Of a stretch of DNA of 64,000 bases, positions 37,701 to 49,700 are shown piece after piece. The notes under the pieces are model-generated. The model searched no databases, was not told the origin of the DNA, and worked only from the letters and a program-made list of their open reading frames with translations. Each line of letters starts with the position of its first letter. Within the stretch, counting starts at the first letter, position 1. The position numbers were made by a program, and so were the translations under genes. The stretch is from the NCBI GenBank assembly GCA_036362985.1, contig JAYGXS010000003.1, forward strand, positions 39,673,835 through 39,737,834, written 5' to 3'. The stretch is from Ligula intestinalis (taxonomy: Eukaryota > Platyhelminthes > Cestoda > Diphyllobothriidea > Diphyllobothriidae).

Positions 37701-40700
37701 TTTTGGATACACGCATAAATTACGCACACTTCAGGAAACGCTCGAACCACCAGCTTTTGGCAGGATTCCTGTGCTTGTTTATCTAGAAGTCCTAATTCGA
37801 AGCTGTTCTTTGGAACTACACCGCCAGTGCCTCTGTATACGCGAGCGCATAGGACAATCTCACAGCTGTGTGTTTATACTTGCGTGCCGCAGGCAACGTG
37901 GATATCGCTTTCGTTGGGTCGTTTGGTACACACAATGGCTGACAGTAAGGGGAGGGAGGGAGGGAGGGAGGGAAAATGTGGCGGCGGAGAACAAGATACA
38001 AGATAAAGTCCTCCTTCCTGTCAAATCAGCAACACATTCTTTGGGCAGCAGTTAATTGCGAGGACGGTGACAGCGGTCAGCTGGGGTTAGAGCAGGCTTA
38101 ATATCGCGGTCACTAGCCGCGGTTTTTATGGAAGTAAATCAGCGCTGAACTTGACGGAAGGCTAATTTTCAGAAAATGCGACGCTCTATCATCTTCAAAA
38201 AGTTTGAAAAATTGTTTTCCGAGGATTATGAGAGTTATAAAAGTAATCTTGATGGGTTACCGCGAAGGAATGGTGTGATTACCAATCACCTAGATCCAGG
38301 TGTAAACATCAGATCTTCCTGTTTGTAAAACGGGATAAGTCTGGCGGATGATGGCTGATCAACCAGAACTGGTCATCAAAGTTTGAGTTGATCTTTTTCG
38401 TTGTGAGGTCCACGTAAAGCTTTATCTGTATCTTACTTGAAGGGATCACTACCTAGGTTTGTTCGCGACTAGGGAGTATGATTGACTGATGTAAAATAAT
38501 TTCCGTAATGTAGAAGACAAAGATTGGCTGGTCACTGGTCAGCTGAATGAATTTGCCTGACGTTTTGAACCCAGGCTCGAATTTACCATCAGAGGGTGGA
38601 CACTTGAAAAATCGGCCACCCCATTTACTCTGTCCTAATCTAGTCCCGTAATCAACAGATAAGGCGTCTAAGCGATCGCCTACTTTAGCAACCGCCCCGT
38701 CGTTTACATAAGTTATTTTTGAAAACTACGGAAAGGGCTTTTCCCATGTGGCGCGTTCACTGGGAACGGCCCACCTTCTTAAATTTTATATTTGAGGGAT
38801 TACTGCTCCCCCTCTCTTTCTCTAGCAGCTCCAAAAAATATGATAAGTCTCAATCTATGACTTGGGTAAGGATGACCCGTAAACGGCCTGAGAACAGCGG
38901 CCGCCAGCAGTACAGGTGTTTTTGCGCGCCAAAATTCCGGGGAAAATAGAAATAAATTTCTGGTTATTGTTTCTGTTAAGACAAGAGTTAGGTTTATTTT
39001 TATACTTACATTCAGTGTTAAGGTAAGTTAAGCGTTATCGTAGGGTTGGGGTTCAGCTTACAGTTACGGTTGAGGTTTATATTAGGGCTTCTGCTGGGGT
39101 TAGGACACGGGAATATTTACCCTCTTTAGAGTTATGCACAGAGCCACCTTTATTACTAGGGTGAGGGCGTTCTTATTCCCTTTTCATGTATAAGAGGTCA
39201 TAGTTGTTAGCGTTATTGAGTCTTTTAAAAAGGAAGATAGCAGTTGACTTGCCATCGTTGCTTCCGCTATAACTGGGTATTTCACTCTGGTAATCATCGT
39301 TTTAACGATCCTCCATAGACGTATCCTTAACGTTATGATATGTGGACACGCCACCGGACTAACCAATCAGTGCATCTGAGCACTACTGTTACCCAAACCC
39401 AGCCAGTATGGCCTTACATAGTCTCCTGACTGAATAAACCACAATTACAAAATCATTATATGCTTTTAATTAACTAAAGCAACCACAGATGAAAATTCAA
39501 TTGACTATCTGCTCATTTATTTCTTACAGACAATCAGACCCTTCTAAGTCCAGTGATTCAGTTCGGTCCGCCTGGACTGCCCCTTCTGAAACCGCTGATA
39601 CTCACCTTTCCTCATTGCGCCCAAGTCAGTCAGGGCAACTGGTCCTTCAGAATCCTCTGTTTCTGCAATCCGCATGCCTCTACCTCACCTGCTGCCTCTG
39701 CCAATGCTGCTACAAGTGACGGCCTCTCGGGCACGAATTCACAGTCCTTTGATAGTGGGTCAGTTGGCGCTGGCCCTGCCGTCGTCGACTGGACATGGAA
39801 AGTAAGTGTCAAAGCACCACCATCCTAACAGATTTCCCGACAGTCGGAAGCGACGAGGTCCACCACGGTCGGACTACTGGCTTGCAAAAGAACGTTTGTA
39901 TACTGAAGCACGCATCTGCTGGAGACTAGTTCAGAGACTTTTGGGGTAAAACCACGCACATGTCGGACGCACTCCTCTGGTTTATGCCACCAGTCAAGGA
40001 TGAGTACACCTTCGTGGAGTAACGCATGGGAGTTGGATGCTGAGAGGAGTGGTTTAGAAACGTCTACCACGTTCACTGATGTGTTTGGCGGGCTTCGTCA
40101 ATGTAGTGCTTATAAGATAGTGTCACTACTATGACAGCGCCTGCGCTATGAGACACAGTTTGCGTTGCCAGTGCTATATCTGCGTGCTTACAAATTGCCT
40201 GTAGTGGGGGTATTCTCGACAGTGTAGCGCCGTGGAACGACGAGCCTAGACCGACCATACACCTTAAACTTTGGTTCCAGGCCACGGCACCCCGTACATC
40301 ATGATGCTTGTTGTAGGCAGATACGCAGAAATGGAACGCTGGCACGTTGCAGTTATTCGCCTTCAGTGCTGCTTTTGAAAAAAAGTCCAACTATACGAAA
40401 AAACAGATATCTTTTTCACTATCTAAGGGCAAATTTCACAGAGTTTGCTGTGATTGAATTTCATTGCTTCGGAATAAGACCGAATGTTCTGGAAGTGAGT
40501 GTAAATTGTCATGCCCATCTCCTATACCTCTCCTTTGCTTTCCTTAGGAAATCGTTACGATTGGTCAAGACTCCACATTGGTTCATGGACATCCCCAATG
40601 TCACATTGATGGTCAACAGGTACACATGATCACCCAGACTCCCATGCGTTTCTGTATGGTTGGCCAACCGGCCGGACAACAAACGGCAAACAATTTCGTT

Positions 40701-43700
40701 GGCAGGATGACCACATCGACTGACGCCTGCAGCGAGAATAACAGTGGCAGTAGTATGACCACAGTCACCACCACAGCTACGGCCAACGAAACACTCCCAA
40801 TGGCGTCGCCTCGGCGCTCACAGACTCCGTTGACCAAGAACCTCGCCCTGGTAGCCTTTGCAACTCTGCCACCATCATCGTCAACCATGGACTGTAGTCT
40901 GCGCATCTACGCCGTCCTCGACACGCCAGATGCTGTGCGGCATGTACGCGACACGGAACGTCGTCTGGGCGGAGCTGGGCGAATGTTGCATAAGCCCCAG
41001 CAGATTCCCTTGAGAAGCGATGCGGGTGGACTGGTGTTTAGCATCCAAGATCTCTCATCTCCCTGGAGGAGTCGGCTGTCAACCCAGGTGAGGATACTTG
41101 AAATGTTTCACTTCTGGTAGCGACCCTTTTTATTAGACAAAGGACAGTGGGTTGGGGGTTTTGACTTCATCTTCGTCTACCACTTAGAGACGCCTAAATG
41201 TGGCTGTGCTAACCAAGGAGTCAGAGGCCAGGAAGCCCCGTAGTAGCACACGTTTGCACCGATATAGTTATTTTCCGAAAAGCGTGAATGTAACACAAAT
41301 TAAAGCACTCGTTGATGAACGTCCACCCGACCACTAACGGAACTCATCTTTCCCGCTCTGCCTTGGACCTCGACAGAGGCCCTGACAGCTGTAACAGCTA
41401 GTAGTAGGCAGATAGTTAACGTGGACCTTCATCGGCAGGTGTCAATATCCTCTGATTTAAACCAGCGAGGCAACGAGCTCGTGGCTCAATGGTTAGGGCG
41501 CTTGACTCTGATCAACGAGGTTGCGAGTTCGAGGCTTAAGTGGGGCACCACTTGGGTCCGGGTATGACTGGCTGACGACGGATAATAAGCAAGAAATGGC
41601 CATTCCAGTCTCCCTTGTCCTTGACGGCAATACTATATGTCTACTACCAGATATTAAACTCTATGAAGCACTCCATGAGTCTGAGAGAATGTGAAGCCTA
41701 ACAGTGTTCGTGGGGCTTTCTGGCATTGTTGTGTAACGTCAGGTTCTCTAGGGAAATAATGCCTGATGCCGAAACTACCCTTGAAATGTTGGTCTGAATT
41801 TGCAGTTTTAAAAATGGGTGCCCCTGCTCAACATGCAAACGGCTTGTTCAAATGAACACAGTCCTGCTGATGATTCGAGCTTGAAGTGAACCCGCTGGCT
41901 AGAGTATTATTTTAAAGTAGATTCTGTCGTAGTAGCTAATGCTTCCTTATTCCTCCTCTAGTCATGAATCAGTGAAACAAGAACCTTTTTGTTGCAAACC
42001 AAAATATAATCCTTCTGATGGTACTTGCTAGTTAAAATGCCGAAGTACGCTTAATTTGTCTTTTGAGATTAAAAGGCAGCTGGTGTTACGCGTCATGAAT
42101 AAATTAAAGGACTATTTTCTAAGGAGAATCCTTATTTAGTGGCATATCAAACAACAGATCTTCGTAGTCTTTGCTCCCAATTCAGGTAAGTGCAGGAAGA
42201 TCTTAGGCTATCTGCAACGAAAACCGAAACGTACGACAAAATTAAGCCAAACAGCACTTTGTCTCGCCCCGAGCAGAGACTTTTAAGGCCCCATTTACGT
42301 TAATTAGCGCTTGGTTTGGCCCATTCGGCCATTTGTCGCACTGGCCAGTCTCACACAGGTCACACCACCGGGCGGGAGCGAGCTTCACTGGTGGGGGGGA
42401 GGAGCTCATGACAGTGGCCGTTGCTATCACTCGTTGCACTCCGTTCAGAGACCACACACACACACCCGCATGTGTGCCTACTTGAGGTTGCAGAGCATTG
42501 GCTTGCAATCGCACGCGAGAAAAAATAACCGCAGCTGAAACGAACCTTCTTCCCCCCCCCCCCCCCCTACAATCCATGTGTGTGTGCGTTTTCAGACGGA
42601 CGAGTGAAGGGTGTTACGTACGCACGCATGCACGCACACCCTCGTCTGGAGTCATAAATTAACCCGCCTGGAGTGTTTTTGTGAGTTGCTCATTTGTCCG
42701 GCTTTAACAAGCTAACAGACCCAAATGTCGCTCGTCCGGAATGGGAACTGATTTTAAAGAATGCGAGAATTATCCGTATCCGACGCTGCCTCTGGTGGAT
42801 GGGTTCAGGCTTAAATCCGAAACGCCAAACGCATAAAGTTATTGTTCCAGCTGTTATGTCCCCCAAATGTTTATAAGGAAGCGAAGACAAACAGGATAGT
42901 AGAGAACAGTTTACAGTAGCAGTCTCTGTGTTTACATCACCTTCGGCGCGTGTGCCCCAACTTCTCAGTCTCCCGTGGGCAGCGTCGTCTCATCTGCAGC
43001 TTGTCCTGTATGTCGGCAGCACGTTGTCTTCGTAGACAGCATAATCTCACCTCCCATCCACAGCTTCGTATTTAAGAGCAAGCAGTCTTTGTCTCCTATG
43101 TCTCTTCGTATTGGTTCATGCGCGAGTGGCTTATCCGGGCGGCTCTCGAGTGCTGCTGGACCTCTCAGGGATACGCATAACTTCGTGGCGTTCTTACCCG
43201 TGTTCTCGGTTCTTTGGGAATGCGCGCTTCCATTCGTTGCCCTTTGTCAGGCGTGACCTCAGGATCGAAAGTGATGACTCACGTGCTGGGCCGTCCTAAC
43301 ACAGCTATCGCGTCTTCTTCTCGGATGTGAAAGTCTGTGTATAGGATATTGCCCGATATCTGCGAACTGGAGAAGAATGCTGCGATCCTAATTTGAATAT
43401 TTTAACCAGATTGCACTTGGTGGCATATCTTATAAAACGTGAACTTAAAATCTGAAATGTGATGTTTCTTCGAAAATATTATTTTGGTGAAGTTGTGGCA
43501 TTGATTATTACACAGCATAATCCCAAGATCGTTCAGTCATAGTAGGATGATAGTTTTGATGTTCTTGCATCAACAAAAGCCTGTAAAAATCCCACTAGCC
43601 CCAAAGTCGTTAATTAAATGAGATATTCGATATCATTAAAAGGTCAGATATGGCTTATTAAAAAATGCGTATAAATATCCTTTCACGTGTAAATTTTTTA

Positions 43701-46700
43701 GTGAACTGCGTCTCGAAGATGATGCGTGGATATCGGTTCTAATAACTTTTCACTCCCCGAATGAGTTTGCACCCGACCTGCTGCTGTATGCCCTTTAAAA
43801 TGTCCAAAATACATGCTGTGCATTTTGTAGTGTAAGAACTTGAATTTATTCATCTGTGCAGTGGCGACCGGGTATGTCGTCCTACTCAGAAAACGGAAGG
43901 CAAGGATTCCGTAGTACGAGAATTATTTTGGTGTGGTATTTATGTTTGTGCTACTCGAAACTAACAGATGGTCGTTTTTCCGGCAGCAAATCTAAAAATT
44001 AAATTTATGCAACTTGCTTTTTAATATACACTACTAAAAAGTAAAAACGTGAGCTCGCAATTTAAAATATCTGAAATCAGGGGTGTAAGTAGACGGAAAC
44101 ATTAGAACTGGGACATTGGTAAAATATCCCAGGCCTGTGCTAATCACTCTCGTTGAAGGAGAAATTTTAAAGGATATATCGTCGAATCCAAATTTCGTAA
44201 TGGTCTTGATTGAAGATATAATTAAAGTTGAAAACGTTGGTTGCCTGACCTCAAATCCTAAATCTTTGTTTTAAGTTTAACCCTACCGCTAACCGTAGCC
44301 TCTAACGTCAAGACTACTCCTAAGACGCCCGTTAATCATAATGATAAAGTTTGAATTCTGTGAGACGGGGAAGGAGCAGAAGGGAATAAACTTAACTCAA
44401 GCCTTACCAAATGGAATATGTAGGTATTACATATAAGTAACAATAAGGTGGGACCAATCATCCAATTATTACCTCCATCTCCCATAACTTTGAATTTCTC
44501 ACGCTGTATTTAATCTTTTCGTCTTTCCCTTCGCCTTCCTCAGTCTATTCCCTTCTGCCATATCTGGGGCGGGAATCGGAACGCCCTTCTACATTGTGCC
44601 TTTACGCTTGAAAAAGTTGGAACATCACCCGATCCAAATGCCACATTCGAGTGCGTTTTGGAGTGCAGGCAGGAGGATTGCCAGGTTGCCCGACAGCTAC
44701 TGACCTTTAAACTTGTTCCCAATGATTGCAAGGTTGGTAAATATTCCGCTGCTTATTTTTACGAGAATCTGTGTCCACGTACCTTGCAGGTATGCTTCTT
44801 GGGAATTCCAATGAGTACTTATTGCTGTCTGCAAAAAGCATCAATCACAGAGGTAAAACCTAGTCTGAACAGCAGTTATCTCCATTTTTTGTGAGTTAGT
44901 TTGGGAACCAGCACCAGGCATTTGGAAATAAAACACACATAAGTATTAAGTAAGTCCAAAATTGCTCTCTTTCATTTGCTTCGAAAAGATAAGGCACAAA
45001 AGCACGAATCTCCATTGATGTTAAAGCGTTTTTGCAATGATCTGTCAAGTTTACAAGAACGCCTGTTGGATACTCGGTGGGTCACAGCCGGACCAGGGCA
45101 AACAGTGAACGTACTACTGATAAGCCTAATCGGAAAACGAAGTCTTCGCATGCTGATGCCTTTTCCAGGTCACTGTTGGAAGTGTGCACTCGGCATTTGA
45201 TAATAGGGGAGCTTAGCTTTTGTGTGCTCAACAGCTATTTACATGGAATTAAATCTATCGTGAGTTCAGACTGGTTGCCAGCGATGAAAAAGCCAAAAGT
45301 AGCTCTTCCATTCTCCTTCCTTTTGAGAAGCAATTTTTTTGCAAATACAAACAGAACAATATGAGGACAGTATCATGAGCTATAAAGGATCCACAAAAAT
45401 AATATCGGAAGAAAAATGAGATGTAAGGGCTGCATATATGACCCACTAAACAGGACATGAGTATAGGACTACCGCGCTCAAGTAATAAAGGTAACTCTGT
45501 GTATAACTCGAAGAAGGCTGTATAGTTCCCAGCTCTGATCCTAACAATAACAATAATATCAACATAAACCCTAACTCTACCCCAAGTTAGCTTTCGTGCG
45601 TTGTAGTTTAAAGTCATATAAACGGCGTATTACTTTGGCATATTTTAAACCTCCTCCCTTCTTTTTAAAATAGGTGTCAGAGGGCAGATTTACCCAGGAG
45701 AAGCCCATTTTGGACGAAATTTCCGGTCAATGCTCTTGGTAAGTGAGGACTCTCAGTCCAACATCTGTCCTTAAAAAGAACTAACTGTTGCTAGGAATTT
45801 ATTCTCAAGCACATATGACAAACAACGAGTGTGTTTTTGTGTCCCATTCGTATCATGCAAGTTAATACACGGAGGAAGTTCCGGAGAAGACGAAGGAGAC
45901 GAGGTAAGGAGCTCTTAGAGGGTATTCAGTAGACCTAGTTATTATATCCATTAATTCTCCAGGGAAGATTATTGTTCATACATTCTGCACTGCTGAAAAA
46001 AAGTAACTGCTACAAAAAACCTGTTTCTCTTACTCACTAATGGACAATCCCCAAATAGGCGAAAGTTCCTTCACGCACAGTTTTAATGGCCTATACAGTC
46101 AAGTTATTTCAGGGGTTGAGAAAATTATACGCAGAGTAGGTTCTGATTGATTTATGACATTCAGTAAATTTCCATATTTTTTTCGATTAGCATGCAACAC
46201 TATCGGTGAGTTTTCTTTTGCCTTCAAAGCTCCACCGCTTCTTTCTCACCTCCATGAGTACTTAACTAGAAAACATAGTTCGTTGCAGCATTGCAAAAAT
46301 TTGGCCAGCTGCAGGTTAAAATATAATTTCATTCATCCTTTTTGGAGCATGAATGTAGAAATTGTTCATATTAGTAATTCAGTAGCCTCCGAATCCTCGG
46401 ACAAACAATTCAGTGACTGTCTGAGCTAGTATACATAGTGGTAGATAGGTGCTCACTGATCGCTTACAGATCTAACTCATCCCGTTGTACCTTCGGGCTC
46501 ACTCTCGAGCTCCGCTAGAAACTACACAGTGGCTAACGATATAGGCAGAATGACATTACCGACGAAGACAAGGGAGACTGGATTGGTCATTAGCCGTCCT
46601 CAGCAGTTAGTATACAAATTCATGTGCTCCTTTAAAATTTCATAGCTTTAAAATAAGGCTTCTGATAGGCAATGTTTCCTCAAAATAACTTCAAAAGGAT

Positions 46701-49700
46701 ATTTCGAATGCATTTTTGGAGGAACAAAACGAGCATGTGCTACGTGGAGACTCATTTTATCCCCGGTCAGATTGGCGCAAGTGTCTGGAGTATTTTGCGA
46801 TGGGGCATCTGCATTCTACTACCAATGTAGTAATCTGAAATTCCGTTCCAGAATTTGTCCTGTTACATACACATGTCGATACTCATTAGGCATTAAATTT
46901 CGTCTGGGGAACTCGCCCAGTGATTCACGATAGCCTCATCTTAATACTTTGGAGACACCCAAAGGCTGGTCTCCTGTAGTACGTAAGGTCAGTTCTTGAG
47001 CCGTTCACTGTAGAGGTTAAAATTGCACCCAACCCGTTTCCCGGTTCCCGACTGATGGATAACATTACGTTTCATGATAGTGGTACAATGAATTTCTTAG
47101 TCACACAGAAAGACTCCTTGCTCCCCTGGCTAAGCACATGTGAACACAGACGTTTGCCATGATGAGTATTCGTAGACACGACTGGAACGAAGCTACGAGA
47201 CCTGGCGGTGTGAGACCCATGTGGCCCAATTATAGGGACAGGCAACTGGGACAACATTCCATATAGAGACGCCGTATATGTAGCTAATGTCATTCAGAGG
47301 TCTGTCCCCTAGAAAACGGGTCGCTTAGATATTACTAGAAAGAGCCACCTTCCTCGTACCAAACGGGACTTCAGGTTTTGTGCTATCAGTGCAAATAATT
47401 CATGCACTTTAAGGACAAAAAATGGGGCCATAATTATCAGTCTTCAAAGCCCAAAATTAACTCGAGTATCCATAATGAATGCACCCCTAAACCGGCAAGA
47501 TAATGAGCCCATGGCTCAATGTTGAGAGCGCTGGACGTCTAATCAACAGGCCACGGGTTCGAGCTTCGGGGTTGGGCATTACTGGTCGATGACGGCTAGT
47601 GAGCCTTGCCTTTGCTGGCAACGCTCATCTGCATACCAGTGTCCATCTCATACCCAACAATCCCAACTTGGGAAACATACCTTTTATATCGAGGTAAACA
47701 CCAAATGACAATGCAGGAAGTGCTCCGACTTCTTGGTATCAGAGAATACCTGACCTACGACGCAGTTCTAGCATCTATCATAGCACTTTACACTGTAAAA
47801 GTCACAGTTAAAGTTGAGGACAACCTTTATAGGGCTACTTTAGCGCTTTAGAGTTGGGCACAGTCTAAAACGTTAAAACCTTTTTGTATTTTTTAGTAAA
47901 ATTTGAGTCCATCTGCTCTTTTTGTTTTGCAGGATTTCCCCGTACCTCTCAATTCGACTCTGCTCCCTTCTTGATCCTATCTCATCTCAAGGGAACGATT
48001 GGCGCCAGTTGGCCCAACGACTTGGCATGGAGAGGTAACCCATACTTCGCCTTCCTTCCTGTTATAAATGAACAAACAGGCACATTTTTAGTAGATTGTC
48101 ATTCCACTGCAGTTTTAAACGCTTGCACAAAACTTATAAAACACGATTTAAAAAGACAATGTTGGTCATAGATTTTGATTTTTTAGAGGCACCCTATGCT
48201 TGTCTTCATGATGTCTTGTGCAGTTCGTCTTTGTCTTCACATTCCCCACAGTCAAGAGGGCAATATGCTCAGAAGTTGAACGCCACCGCAGTTTGGCCCT
48301 CTGAGTTAATAATACGGGCAGTGCCCTGGCCAGGTTTATCTGCACCAAACGTGGAATACAGGTTTTATAGCACGTCAACCACTATTCTAAATATAATCCC
48401 CGGTCTGCTTGACTTTCACTTATCACAAATTAAAGCAAGCGTCTGGCTAAGGCCGTCGGACGAAATCTGCTTACTAGAGTACATCTGTTTGGCTTTTGAG
48501 CTGTCGCGATGCCCAGAAGTATTAGTCAGCAAGATAACTGTATGACAGAATAAATCCGTTCACTTGTCTGAGAGCTTTTTTAACGTTTTATTCTTAATTT
48601 GGGCTTCTAACAACTTTCAAATATGTGACTTTTGGCTTATTGAAGCCTGTGTCTTCGAAGATTGGTAACTGACGGTATAACTCGGTCCTCATAAGGAGTG
48701 TAGTAGCCTGCCTAAAGGACTGCGAGCCAGGTTGCAAGTGTTTCTTCTCAATGTAGCTATATGACATTCTCATTCATGTTAATACCAAGACGCCTACATG
48801 GGACCAGGCCATGTGTGGCACGCGTAGACGGGTCATCTAAGTTTTTGAGTCACTGCCTGGCGTTCACCTACGGCCATCTTGATTTTATCCTGATATTGGA
48901 GCAAGGTAGGTGAGGGGATTGAGAACTGGTACCTACCGCCGAAGTCAGCTTCACAATAAGCCAATCTCCGTGCGAGTTACCGGTGCCGCATCCACCGCGC
49001 TGCGGGTCGCACCGTGAACGTCTTCGTTTGTGACCATCGAACTGTCATTTTGGCGACCGAAGAAGCGTTATCAGTATCCATCTGGTTCGGAAATATGTCC
49101 GTTGGGCATGTTTTCAGGTTTATGCTTGGTTACATTGTGGCCGACAACTAAATGTAGTCTAAAACCCTTCCTGAAGATAACTGACCTTTGCAAAAAGGCG
49201 TTGGATAGGCATCGGTTTCATTTTACGGCGTTAAATTCTGTCAAAGATATTCTCTGTGGCTCTATGTGGATAGAATATATAAGTTGAGATGCCGATTCAA
49301 ATGCGTTTTCGGACATTTCTGGTTTTATCACTTGACCAGCTCAACTAACTGGCTCTTCCTATCGCCTTTGGTTGTTTGGTTTGTAAGGTGGCTTGACGAG
49401 TATTCAGAGTTAGAGACGATCGGCGGGAAATATATACACACACGTTTAATGTAATAAGATATTGACTTCCCATTCTTTCCAACGCTGGTGGGTTGAGGGC
49501 TTTATATGTGAGTGAAAGTGATATTTAACTATCTAATATTCACACAATATTACCTTTAAGTGAGTACCGGTGCGTTGATGTGTCACGTGCATCAATTTCC
49601 TCATCTTGTCATCATTTTAGTCTTGTGCCGTACTTCGGAACACTACCACGTCCGACTGAAATGATTTTGACCCTGTGGGAGGTCGTGAACGCCGAACGTT

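Larger units (their letters stand above)
36576..39529 (+). other. UNC5 intron 8 (3.0 kb)
   Basis: Contains a (GGGA)n tract, a minus-strand short retroelement-end motif and an R2 repeat. A 137-codon minus frame at 37144-37557 and a 122-codon plus frame at 37687-38055 are unrecognised and lack splice support. Confidence 0.65.
41088..44543 (+). other. UNC5 intron 10 (3.5 kb)
   Basis: Holds a SINE tail and a full SINE copy, a (CA)n tract near 42450, and poly-C near 42553-42567. The remainder, 42600-44543, shows no gene. A short gttaaccctaccgctaacc stretch near 44278 is telomere-like. Confidence 0.65.

Noticed and set aside
44733..44738. Using the stronger-looking donor at 44737 for exon 11
   Set aside because: It changes phase so that exon 13 reads into a stop, losing the clearly conserved death domain.
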